Positions 15,166 to 24,400 of a stretch of DNA of 64,000 bases are shown in pieces. The position numbers and the translations under genes were made by a program. A model generated the notes under the pieces. The model did no database searches. It worked only from the letters and a program-made list of their open reading frames with translations, and was not told the origin of the DNA. The stretch lies in NCBI RefSeq assembly GCF_001499855.1, contig NZ_LQIK01000030.1:62001-126000 (forward strand), given 5' to 3'. This DNA is from Mycobacterium sp. GA-0227b (GTDB lineage: Bacteria > Actinomycetota > Actinomycetes > Mycobacteriales > Mycobacteriaceae). The stretch's first letter is position 1; each line of letters begins with the position of its first letter.

Positions 15166-16571
15166 GATGCCTCCGGTTGATTGTCGAGTTTCCTTCGCCG
15201 GTGCACCGCCACCGCCGCCGTCACGGCCGCGATCAACGCCAACGCCCCGGTACCCGCGAACGCGACGACTTTCGGGGTGGAATCGGGCGCCTGCGGCGCC
15301 GGCGGCGCGGCGACCGGCCGGGGTTCCGGGTCACCGTCGTCGTCGATGGCCGCCGTCACATCCCACGTCAGTGAGGCGACGGGGTCGACGAGCCCGAACC
15401 CGGTCAGGTTCGACGGCGCCCGGGCCGCCCCCTGGGCCCCGGCAGTCAGGCGATCCCTGACCTGTTCGGCGGTCAACTCGGGGAACCGGCTGCGCACCAA
15501 CGCCGCGACACCGGACACATAGGCCGCCGCGAAACTCGAACTGTTCAGCGGGAAGAGCCGGCCCTGGCTGTCGGGCAACGCGTTCGCGAGCCCGCCGCCG
15601 TCGCCGTTGCCCACCGACGCGATGTCCTGCCCCGGCGCCGCGATGTCCACCCATGGTCCGGCCATCGTGAAATCGGCCGGCCGACCCGTCGAGGTCAGCG
15701 CCCCGACCGAGAGCACGAACGGCTGCCAGGACGACGGGATCGACACCGACGTGACGCCCGACCAGTTGCGCGGGTCGTCCGGGCGAGCGGGATCCGACAA
15801 CGGGTTCGACGGGCACGCCGAACCGGGGTTGAGACCCGCTTTGTTGTTCCCGGCCGCGGCGACGATCACCGCATCCTTCTCGACGGCGGCGTACCGCAGG
15901 GCCGCGCCGAGCTGACTCTGGTCGACGGTCTCGGTGGCGGGCAGGCAGGTGACCGCGGAGATGTTGATCACGCGCGCACCCAGGTCCGCGGCGCGCACGA
16001 CCGCGCGGGCCAGCGTCGCGACGTCGAGCGCGACGCGCGCCACGGCCTGGTTCTCCACCGACTCGGTCGGTGAGAACCGCGCCGAGGTGGATCGGATCGA
16101 CAACACCCGGGCTCCGGGCGCGACGCCGGAGAACCGGTCGGGCCCCGGCTGGCCGGCGATCAGCCCGGCCACCAGCGTTCCGTGCCCGTCGCAGTCGGTC
16201 AGCCCATCGGTGTCCGCGACGAAGTCCCCGCCTGGATCGACGTTCGGCAGCCGCGGGCCCGGCCGCACACCGGTGTCGATGACGGCCACGACCTGTCCGT
16301 CCCCGCGGCTGTACTCCCAGGCGCCCTCGAGGTTGAGCAGCTCGCGGTTCGGGCCGGGCGCACCGGGATCGGTGCCCGGCAGCACACCGGCGCTGACGCA
16401 CGGGCCGCGCTGAGACATCGGTTGCACGGGGCCGGGGGCACCCGACGGCGGTGGCACCGCCGGGTCCACTTGCGGCGGTGTGATCGCCTGCGCCATCGGG
16501 CAACTCATGCTCAGGACGGTCAGTGCCACCGCTGTGGCGGCGAGTACGGTGCGCAGTCCGTCGCGCATCAC
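15162..16571 (-). CDS. mycP3: ESX-3 mycosin protease MycP3
   Basis: 469 aa. A signal peptide (residues 1-29) precedes a subtilisin-like domain with catalytic Asp99 (VAVIDTGV), His130 (CDGHGTLVAG) and Ser346 (NSSSFAAAYVSG). A C-terminal membrane helix lies near 440-460 with a basic tail. The protease domain faces the periplasm; mycosins cap and stabilise the ESX membrane complex and process some substrates. The start is either of two adjacent Met codons (16571 or 16568). It is 7 bp downstream of eccD3. Confidence 0.95.
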   Translation of the reverse strand: MMRDGLRTVLAATAVALTVLSMSCPMAQAITPPQVDPAVPPPSGAPGPVQPMSQRGPCVSAGVLPGTDPGAPGPNRELLNLEGAWEYSRGDGQVVAVIDTGVRPGPRLPNVDPGGDFVADTDGLTDCDGHGTLVAGLIAGQPGPDRFSGVAPGARVLSIRSTSARFSPTESVENQAVARVALDVATLARAVVRAADLGARVINISAVTCLPATETVDQSQLGAALRYAAVEKDAVIVAAAGNNKAGLNPGSACPSNPLSDPARPDDPRNWSGVTSVSIPSSWQPFVLSVGALTSTGRPADFTMAGPWVDIAAPGQDIASVGNGDGGGLANALPDSQGRLFPLNSSSFAAAYVSGVAALVRSRFPELTAEQVRDRLTAGAQGAARAPSNLTGFGLVDPVASLTWDVTAAIDDDGDPEPRPVAAPPAPQAPDSTPKVVAFAGTGALALIAAVTAAVAVHRRRKLDNQPEAS

Positions 16572-16578
16572 CGATGCC

Positions 16579-18069
16579 TCATCGGTTCAGCACCCAGGTG
16601 AACAGTCCGACCAGATACGCCAGCACCGGGATGAGCGACGCGTCGACGGCAGACGCCAGGAAACCGACCAGGCGGCGCATGGGCAGCGAGTAGGTGTCGG
16701 GCGACGCCACCCGCGGGAACAGTGCCGCGATCACCCACACCGCCGTCAAGCCCGCGAGCGCCGCCAGCGCCCACCACGCGGCGGTGTAGCGGTCGTCGAC
16801 ACTGAACACGACGAGGAACGAGATCGCCAGCAGGAACGGCAGACTCAGCAGCCACGCCTTGCACGGCGCGGAGTCCCACACCCGCGCCCGCAGCACAGAA
16901 CCCAGCGCGACCGCGGCCACGACGTACCACGCCCAGTTCGAAACGCCCTGCGGGGCCGCCAATGTCAGTGCGCCCGCGGTGCTCAGCAGCACTCCTCCGG
17001 CGATGAAGCCGGTCTGGTGGGAGTCGCTGATCCTGACCCGCCGCGGCAGATCCGCGAGCACCTTGAGCGACGGCGCCGACGGCGTCGGGTCACCGGGGGC
17101 GGGAATCACCGGAACCGGCAGTCGCGACCACACCGCGGAGAGTTGGGCGGCTTGGACCGTGACCACCAGCGCCAGCACCACCAGCACGGATCCGACGACG
17201 AGGTGGTCCAGCGTCCAGATCGTGGCGGCGCCCGCGGTGATCAGGGCGCCGGCGCCGACGACCGTTGCCGCCGTGAAGATCGCGATGGCGCGCTGGGCGA
17301 CGACGATGCTCATGATCGACCAGGCCGTCACGCCCGCGGCGGCCAGCAGCACGTGCGACGGCCCGAACTCGCCGGGTACCGCGAGCGCGAGGGCCACGGC
17401 GATCGGCGCCAACGCCGTCACGGCCAGCGCCGTGCCGAGCCGAGGTGACCGGCCCCAGGTGAGGAGCGCCGCCAGCACCGTGAGCACCGCGATCCCGCTG
17501 GCCGCCATGAGGCCGGCGAAACCGCCGACGACCTCACTGTGCACAGCGGCGAACGTCGTGGCAACCAGGATCAGCGCGACGACGGCCGCTGCCGCGCCGC
17601 GGGCGATGTGCGCTGCACCCCAAGGCTTTTCGCGGGCAGCCGAGAAGATGACCGCCGCATCGCCGATGTCCTCGACGATTCGCGGTGCCGCGGGCCCGGC
17701 GGGTAGCGGCTGCAGCGCAAGAAGGTCGCCGTCGACGACGCCGACGGTGTTCAGGGTCGCGTCGAGGCTGAACGGCGCGCCGCCGACCGGGGCGAGCGAC
17801 AGCACGACCGGTGCGGCGTCGTCGTATTCCTCGTCGGCGGGCATCGCCATCCGGCGTACCGCGGGCAGGATCTCGCGCAGGGGAAGTTCGGTAGGCAACG
17901 CCATGTCCGTGACCCGGCCGCCGGCCTCGCCCGCGGCGAGCACGGCGACCCGAACGATCGGCATCGACGGCGCGGACGCCTCGGTCCTCCCCGACGGCCC
18001 TGGCGGCCCTGGCGGCCCTGGCGGCATGGTCGCCAGGGAAGAGGTGCCGGTCATCGGATGGTCTGCCAT
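16579..18069 (-). CDS. eccD3: ESX-3 channel component EccD3
   Basis: 496 aa from ATG 18069. A Gly/Pro-rich N-terminus (PPGPPGPPGP) precedes a ubiquitin-like (YukD) domain around residues 35-115 and then about eleven membrane helices. EccD is the multi-spanning subunit thought to line the type VII channel. ATG 18069 gives a 19-bp overlap with espG3; the alternative ATG 18054 gives a classic ATGA overlap and 491 aa, and cannot be excluded. A much longer upstream frame is antisense to nothing useful and is rejected. Confidence 0.92.
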   Translation of the reverse strand: MADHPMTGTSSLATMPPGPPGPPGPSGRTEASAPSMPIVRVAVLAAGEAGGRVTDMALPTELPLREILPAVRRMAMPADEEYDDAAPVVLSLAPVGGAPFSLDATLNTVGVVDGDLLALQPLPAGPAAPRIVEDIGDAAVIFSAAREKPWGAAHIARGAAAAVVALILVATTFAAVHSEVVGGFAGLMAASGIAVLTVLAALLTWGRSPRLGTALAVTALAPIAVALALAVPGEFGPSHVLLAAAGVTAWSIMSIVVAQRAIAIFTAATVVGAGALITAGAATIWTLDHLVVGSVLVVLALVVTVQAAQLSAVWSRLPVPVIPAPGDPTPSAPSLKVLADLPRRVRISDSHQTGFIAGGVLLSTAGALTLAAPQGVSNWAWYVVAAVALGSVLRARVWDSAPCKAWLLSLPFLLAISFLVVFSVDDRYTAAWWALAALAGLTAVWVIAALFPRVASPDTYSLPMRRLVGFLASAVDASLIPVLAYLVGLFTWVLNR

Positions 18070-18917
18070 TGCGGTTCCGTTCTTTGGTTTGAATCGAAGT
18101 CTCGGGTGAGTTGCAGGTCGGGGAACCACGCCCCGTCGGGCAGCGTTGCGGTGAGCCGCTCGACCGCGGTCGCGATCGCCAGCGGTGTGCCGGGGGCGAA
18201 GGTCGACACCCATTCGCCGTCGAACGCCTTCGACGGATGGACGAGGACCCTGCCTTCCCGGGTGTCGACGACGCTGACGCCGACGTCGGTGCTGACACGG
18301 TGACCGTCGCGGTGATCGCCCGCGACAATCTCCACATAACTGCGGTCCGGCGCGTAAGCGGCTTCCACCACGGCGCGCGCGCTCGGCGGGATGCCGAGGA
18401 ACTCGACGACGTCGTCCAGCGTCGCGCCGTTGCGCAGCTGCTCGTCGGCGCGCGCCCCGATCCGGGCGGGGATGGCGAACTCGTCGAAGCCGGCCGGCGG
18501 CCGGCCCGACAACCCGGCCGTCAGGATGGGCACGAGCGCCTGCGGGTGGTCCACGTCCAACGCGGTGAGCGTGACGAGGCCGCCGGCGCGCAGCGCGACG
18601 ACGGTGTGCTCGCCACGGCGCGCGACGTGCCCGCGCAGCATGCTGCCGGAGCCGCGGACGAATCTGAGTTCGAGCCACCGCCGGGGCCGGCACGTCGTCG
18701 TAACCCATTGCCGGACATAGGGATCGACGGTCCGCTCGGCGGTCATCACGCCCAGCTCCACCAGTTCGGCCGACAGCCTGGACTCGACTGCCGCCCGCTC
18801 AGCGTGGTCGCTGTACGGCGGGGTGATGGCCAGCACCCAGGGATAGTTCCCTGCGCCCGACGCATCGGCGACGAACCAGGCCTGCTCCGCGGTCAGCTCG
18901 ACTGCGTTAACTGCCAC
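18051..18917 (-). CDS. espG3: ESX-3 PE/PPE chaperone EspG3
   Basis: 288 aa, the EspG family size, with no signal peptide or membrane segment. It starts AVELTAEQAWFVADASGAGNYPWVL, a typical EspG opening. EspG proteins bind the hydrophobic tip of PPE partners in the cytosol and deliver PE-PPE pairs to their own ESX system; here the partner is the PE5-PPE4 pair encoded upstream. GTG start at 18917, 6 bp after esxH. Confidence 0.93.
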   Translation of the reverse strand: MAVNAVELTAEQAWFVADASGAGNYPWVLAITPPYSDHAERAAVESRLSAELVELGVMTAERTVDPYVRQWVTTTCRPRRWLELRFVRGSGSMLRGHVARRGEHTVVALRAGGLVTLTALDVDHPQALVPILTAGLSGRPPAGFDEFAIPARIGARADEQLRNGATLDDVVEFLGIPPSARAVVEAAYAPDRSYVEIVAGDHRDGHRVSTDVGVSVVDTREGRVLVHPSKAFDGEWVSTFAPGTPLAIATAVERLTATLPDGAWFPDLQLTRDFDSNQRTEPQWQTIR

Positions 18918-18923
18918 CGCCGA

Positions 18924-19214
18924 TCAGCCACCCCATTTGGCGCCTTCGGCCTGGTCACGGGCGCTCATCGACATGGTGTTCTGTTCGTGCGTGGCGGCCA
19001 TCGCGCGGTATGCGCGCACCAGTTCCTCGAGGCTGGCGTTCCACTGCGCCTGCCACGCCTGGTACGTCATGCCGGTGTCGCCCTGCCAGGCGCCGGCCAA
19101 TGCCGCCTGCTCGCTGGCGATGTCGGCGCCGACGGCGTGCAGAGCGCCCGCGTAACCGGACATCTCGCCCGCGTGGGCCAGCATCGCCGGGTAGTTGTAC
19201 ATGATCTGAGACAT
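18924..19214 (-). CDS. esxH: Secreted WxG100 protein EsxH
   Basis: 96 aa, with no signal peptide. The WxG turn is at W43 (AWQGDTG) between two helices. It forms a heterodimer with EsxG and is exported by ESX-3; in M. tuberculosis the pair contributes to metal acquisition and host interference. Of the zinc-site residues I recall for M. tuberculosis EsxH (His14, His70, His76, Glu77), His14, His76 and Glu77 are present, while position 70 is Arg. Lies 29 bp after esxG. Confidence 0.96.
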   Translation of the reverse strand: MSQIMYNYPAMLAHAGEMSGYAGALHAVGADIASEQAALAGAWQGDTGMTYQAWQAQWNASLEELVRAYRAMAATHEQNTMSMSARDQAEGAKWGG

Positions 19215-19243
19215 CAGGTTCTCCCTCTAGGTCAGTTCGAAGT

Positions 19244-19537
19244 TCAGATACCGGTGTAGGTGCTGGCCGCCGCGGCGTCCTCGGCGACATAGGTGCCCGC
19301 GGCGTCGCCGAGATTGACCTGGGCGATGTCGAGCAGCGAGTTGATCTTCGCGGAGACCTCGATGAAGCGGGCGTGGGACGCCTGGAAGGCGGCCGACGAC
19401 TCGCCCATGTGGAACGCCTGCGCCGACTGGGCAGCCTGTTCGGCCTGCGCCATGGTGCTGCGCATCAGGGCGGCCTTCGCAGAGAACGCGGCCTCGGATG
19501 ACACGAGTTGCGGGATGTGAGCGTCCAAGAGGCTCAT
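19244..19537 (-). CDS. esxG: Secreted WxG100-family protein EsxG
   Basis: 97 aa, a helical hairpin with HMGESSAAFQASHARF around the turn instead of a strict WxG. This is typical of EsxG, the partner of EsxH. The C-terminal YVAED matches the YxxxD/E export signal recognised by type VII systems. It lies 52 bp downstream of PPE4 and has the ribosome binding site AAAGGAAAA before its start. Confidence 0.96.
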   Translation of the reverse strand: MSLLDAHIPQLVSSEAAFSAKAALMRSTMAQAEQAAQSAQAFHMGESSAAFQASHARFIEVSAKINSLLDIAQVNLGDAAGTYVAEDAAAASTYTGI

Positions 19538-19589
19538 GGTTTTTCCTTTCGGATCGTGGTTCGGCGGTTCGGGTTTCGCTCAGCTCTGT

Positions 19590-21101
19590 TCAGTCGCGCT
19601 CTCCCCCCTTGTGGTCCCAGTCGCTGGGCAGCATGGGTTCGGTGGGTCCGCCGCCGAAGGAGTCGCCGGCGAGCTCGGTCAGCCCGGCGGCCTGCTCGTC
19701 GTCGGACTTCGTCGCTGCACCGGTGAAACCCACTGCGCCTGCGCCCTTTTCCGATGCGCTCACGTGCGGACGCCGCACCGGTTCGGGCGGCGGCGTCTCG
19801 TCTTCCGGCTCGTAGTCCATGTAGGCGTCGGCGTACTGGCGTTGGTGGATCGGCTGCGGGCGCTTGCGGCGAGCCTTCCGTTTGGCCAACGACGATGCCG
19901 CGGCGGCCGCAGCCGCGGATGCCGCGATGTCGGACGCCGGCGCCTTGGCGCTGATGCCGTCCCGGAACGTCGGGGAGACACCCTCGTCCGGGTCGGGGCC
20001 GGCGATCGCGTACGGCACCGCAGTTGCCGCCGCCGGGGCGGGCGGCGCGCCCGCTGGGGCCGACCCGGCACCGACCGACGTCGTCGGAGCGGCGGTTCCA
20101 GTGGGAACGGTCGGCGCCACCGCGGTGACGGGTGGCATACTCTCGGCCCGCGTCACCGGGACCGGCTGGGCCGGGACAGGGGCGACGGCAGGCGCTGGCG
20201 CGGGTGCGGGCACAGCCATTGGCGGGGGGTTCAGCGCCTGGACGATGAGGCCGATCATTATCGGCAGCAATATCGGAGCACTGAAGATCAGCGACCACGT
20301 GGTCCATCCGAGTGGCTGGGTGATCGCCTGATAGAGGACGAATAAGAGCACCACTCCCGACCCCGGGTTGAAGAGCCACGCGAAGAAGTTGCCCATGAAG
20401 TCATTGAGAGAATCGAACAAGTCCTCGAAGAACTTCTGAAGCTCCTCCAGAAATCGCGCGATGGAGTCGGCGAGATTCCGCGCCGAACCGGAGTCGGCGG
20501 CGGTGGCCATCGCCGAGGCGTGCTGTGCGTCGGCGGCGGCCGAACCGGCCTCTCCCACACCGGGAGCCAACAGCATCGGTGCCGGTGTCGTCATGGGGGT
20601 GGCCGCCACCGCCGCTCCCGACACCGCCTGGTAGGTGCTCATCGTCGTCGCGGCCTGGATCCACATCCGCACGTAGTCGGCTTCGTTCAACGCGATCGGG
20701 ATCGTGTTGATACCCAAGAAGTTCGTCGCCGTCAGCACCGCGTGCGTGGCGTGGTTGAGCGCCAACTCGGGCAGCGTCGGCATCATCGCCAACGCCGTCG
20801 TATACGCCGCCGCGGCGGCCTCGTGCTGAACCGCCGACGCCGCGCTGTTGGCGCTGGCCTGCGCCAACCACGCGAGATATGGCGCATGCGCAGCGACATA
20901 CTGCTCGGCGCTCGGCCCTTCCCAGGCGCCGCCCTGCACCGCCCCCAGCACGGCGGTCAACTCCGCTGCGGCGGAGGAGTATTCGGCGGCCAGCGACTGC
21001 CACGCACCCGCGGCCGCCAACAGCGAACCCGGCCCGGGCCCGCTGCTCAGCATGGTCGAGTGCACCTCCGGAGGCAGCGCCATCCAGATCGGAGCCGTCA
21101 T
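19590..21101 (-). CDS. ppe4: ESX-3 PPE protein PPE4
   Basis: 503 aa. The PPE motif (ALPPEVHSTML) lies at residues 8-18, a WxG-like turn at GAWEGPSAEQY, and the roughly 180-residue PPE domain is complete. A central hydrophobic stretch near 245-295 may touch membranes. The tail is Ala/Pro-rich and then basic (LAKRKARRKRPQ) with an acidic end. It pairs with PE5 encoded 2 bp upstream, is chaperoned by EspG3, and in M. tuberculosis the pair supports mycobactin-mediated iron use. Confidence 0.93.
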   Translation of the reverse strand: MTAPIWMALPPEVHSTMLSSGPGPGSLLAAAGAWQSLAAEYSSAAAELTAVLGAVQGGAWEGPSAEQYVAAHAPYLAWLAQASANSAASAVQHEAAAAAYTTALAMMPTLPELALNHATHAVLTATNFLGINTIPIALNEADYVRMWIQAATTMSTYQAVSGAAVAATPMTTPAPMLLAPGVGEAGSAAADAQHASAMATAADSGSARNLADSIARFLEELQKFFEDLFDSLNDFMGNFFAWLFNPGSGVVLLFVLYQAITQPLGWTTWSLIFSAPILLPIMIGLIVQALNPPPMAVPAPAPAPAVAPVPAQPVPVTRAESMPPVTAVAPTVPTGTAAPTTSVGAGSAPAGAPPAPAAATAVPYAIAGPDPDEGVSPTFRDGISAKAPASDIAASAAAAAAASSLAKRKARRKRPQPIHQRQYADAYMDYEPEDETPPPEPVRRPHVSASEKGAGAVGFTGAATKSDDEQAAGLTELAGDSFGGGPTEPMLPSDWDHKGGERD

Positions 21102-21103
21102 GA

Positions 21104-21412
21104 TCAGCTACCGGCGACCAGGTACGTCGAAGCGGCCATGGCGTCACCGGTGGCGTAACTGGTGGCGGACTGCCCGACGCCGACGCCGGAGCGGCCCAGC
21201 TCCTCGACGCCGTGCGCGGCCACCGTGTTGTGCTGCGTGCCGTGCGCACTCAGCCCCGCGGCGGTCTGCAGCGACACCGCGTCGACGGCCGGCGGCACCA
21301 CCGTGCTGACCAATGGCGCGGCGGCGGCGTGCGCGGCCGCCAATCGGGCCGTCAACGCCTCGACGGCGGAACCCGCCGCGGCCAGACCCTCGGGAACGAC
21401 GCGAAGAGTCAT
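21104..21412 (-). CDS. pe5: ESX-3 PE protein PE5
   Basis: 102 aa, the basic PE domain without extension. The PE motif is in VVPEGLAAAG and the C-terminal export signal is YATGD (YxxxD). It forms a four-helix bundle with PPE4. Its ATG overlaps the eccC3 stop by one base (TGATG), so translation is likely coupled. Confidence 0.94.
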   Translation of the reverse strand: MTLRVVPEGLAAAGSAVEALTARLAAAHAAAAPLVSTVVPPAVDAVSLQTAAGLSAHGTQHNTVAAHGVEELGRSGVGVGQSATSYATGDAMAASTYLVAGS

Positions 21413-24400
21413 CAGTTGAACTCCCTTCCACTAGTGCCGTTGTTGCCGGTGCTCTCTGCGACCGCGTCGGCGAACGGGTTGACGAGTTGCAGGAACGTCG
21501 GGCCATCGCCATCGTCCAGCAACATCGCGCGGCCCGCAGGCAGACGGCGGAACCGGTGGCCCCGGATCTTGCCGCTGTCCTGCGGGTTGCCCGACAGCAT
21601 GAGGATGGCCGCCTGCAACTCGTTGAGCCGGCGCAGCAGCGGTGCCGTCATCAAAGCGTGCGCCGAACCGGTGGCCCGCGCGGTCACGATGACGCGCAGA
21701 CCCAGTTCACTTGCCTGCGACAGCAAACCGATGATCCCGGTCCACGGCCGTTGCCCGACGAACGGACCGCTGACCGCGGGGGCGTCCGGGATCTGGTCGA
21801 CGTCGTCGATGATCAGGTAGTGGGTGTGGCCGTCCTCACCGGATTGGTAGGTCCACCTGCTCAGTTCCTGCGGGGACAGCCCGGCCGGCGGGCGGCGCCT
21901 CTCCAGCAGTGCGCTGAGCCCCAGCATCGCAGGGGTGATCCGGTCGATGTTCGGCGTGTACTCGTTGTCCGGGAACAACGGTTCGTCGACCAGATGCAGG
22001 CGACGGTCGATCACCGTGAACGCGACCCGGTCCGACGTGGAGTGCTCCCGCACCGTGCGGATCACGTGACGCAGCAGCGTCGTCTTGCCCGACTTGGCAT
22101 CGCCGAACACCATCAGCAGCGGGTTCTGGTCGAACGCCATCGTCACGGCCGCGAGGTCCTCCTCGCGCTGGCCGATGACGACGCGCTCCGGCGCCGGATA
22201 CAACGGCGCCACCGCGGCCGGCGCCAGATCGCGCGGCAGCAGCCGCACCGGCGGCGCGGTGACACCCCGATGGCGGGCGTTGATCACCCCGATGTCGCGC
22301 AGTGACGGCTCGGCGAACAGGAAGTGCTCGGCGGCCATGGTCAAACCGCGGCCCGGCTGATCGGCCGGTACCGCTTCGGCGGGCCGGCGCAATGCACCGG
22401 TGATCCGCACGTTGCTGTCACGCGCGTCGGACAGCTTCAACTCGAGACGCAGACCGAGGCCGTCGCGCATCGCCAGCGGCACCTCGAGCCAGTTCGGCGT
22501 GGTGATCACGACGTGGATGCCGTAGGACATCCCGGTGTTCACCAACTCGGTCACTTTCGCCAACAACGGATTCCGGGTGTTGAAGGTGTCGGTGTTGTCG
22601 CGGCTGAACGCGTACAGGTTGTCGATGACCAGGAAAACTTCGCCGTAGTCGTCGCGCTGACCGTTACCCGAGTGGCCATGTGCCTGGCGGGCGCGCAGCA
22701 GCTGTTCGAGCTCGCCGAACGTGCGCCGGATGCGCTCGGGTTCCAGCGGCGAAGCGACGCTGCCGACGTGCGCCAGGTCTGCCAGCGGACGCAACTGGCC
22801 CCCGCCGTAGTCCAGGCAGTAGAACGACACGTCGCGCGGTGAGTGCAGCGCCGCGGCGGACAGGATGAACGTCTGCAGCGCCGTGGTCTTACCGGACTTC
22901 GGGCCGCCGTGAATCAACATGTTGGCCGCAGCGGACCTGGCGTTGAAGATCAGCGGATCGCGGCGCATCGCGAACGGGCGGTCGATCTCGCCGAGCGGCC
23001 AACGCCACTGGCGTTCGGCCACGTCGGCGCGCGCGAGCAACTCGTCGAGCGGAATCGGCTCGTCCAGCGGCGGCAACCACAGCTGTGGCGCCTTCGGACC
23101 GTAGTTCGCGAGCTGATCGCCGATGGTGGCGACGAGCTTGCGCGGCGGACGGTCCTCGTGCGCAGCCGGATCGGAGACGACGACGGTGTCGGCGGGCGCC
23201 TCGACGTGACCGGCAGTGAATTGTTGCGGTACCGGAACCGCCTGCACGACAACAGACTTCTCGATCCGCGGCGGGTCGTAGATGCCGTCGACGTAGGTGC
23301 TGCGGAACTTGACCGGCATCGCACCGGGCGTCGGCACCAGAAAACCCTCGCCCTTGTGCTCGGGGCCGGCCTCGATGTGGAACGCGTCTTCGACACCGAT
23401 GATCTGGCGGCTGACGGCCGGACTGGCCACCTTGAGCCCGATGCGATAGGAGGTGTTCTTGTCGATGTCCTTGATCCGGCCCACGTCCAGCGTCTGCGAC
23501 GCGAACAGGATGTGGATGCGGAACGAACGGCCCTTGCGCGCGACGTAGTCGAACAGCTCGGCGTATTCCGGGTGGTCGGACAGCATCAGCGAGAACTCGT
23601 CGGCGACGACGAGCAGCGTGGGCAACGGCGGCAGGTCGTGACCCGCCGCTATGGCGGCCTCGTACTCGAGCACCGAGTTGAACGCGCTGCCCTGAACCCG
23701 ACGCCCGGCCTCCATCAGCAGTTGCTCCCGGCGCGCCACCTCACCGCGCAGTGTGTCGGCGAATCGGTCGGCCAGCGAACGCTTTTCGGCCATGTTCGAG
23801 ATGACCGCGACCACCTGCGGGAAGTCCCGGAAGATGTCCGCCCCGGCCTCGCCCTTGAAGTCGGCGTAGATCACGATTAGCCGATCTGCGGAGTGAGTCG
23901 TCAACAGCGACAGCAGGATCGACATCAAGGTCTGCGACTTGCCCGAACCCGTCATGCCGATCATCAGGCCGTGCGGGCCCATGCCGCCCTCCGCCTCGTC
24001 CTTGAGGTCGAAGATGAGCGGCTCGCCCGTCGCGGTCACCCCGATGGGCACCCGCAGTTCGTCGGCGCGCGCCCGCGGAGCCCACAGGCTCGCCACGTCC
24101 AGCGCCGCGGCGTCGGGAATGCCGAGCAGCGTCGAGAACGTGGCGACGCCGGCGCTGGCGGTCCGCGCGTGGCTCGGGTTCGAGTCCCACCTCGACAGCC
24201 GGCGTGCGATGTGCCGCGCGGTGGCGACGTCGAGTTGGTCGGCGGCGTCGACGTATGGCTGCCACCCGCCGGTCTGCCAGCGCCGCAGCTGCCCGTCGCT
24301 CACCTGCAGGATCGGCCGCTCCGGGTCGGGGTACTGCTCGCGGTGCGGCGGTTCGGCGATCCGCTGCACCAGCGTCACACCGGCCAGTCCGCCCCGCGGG

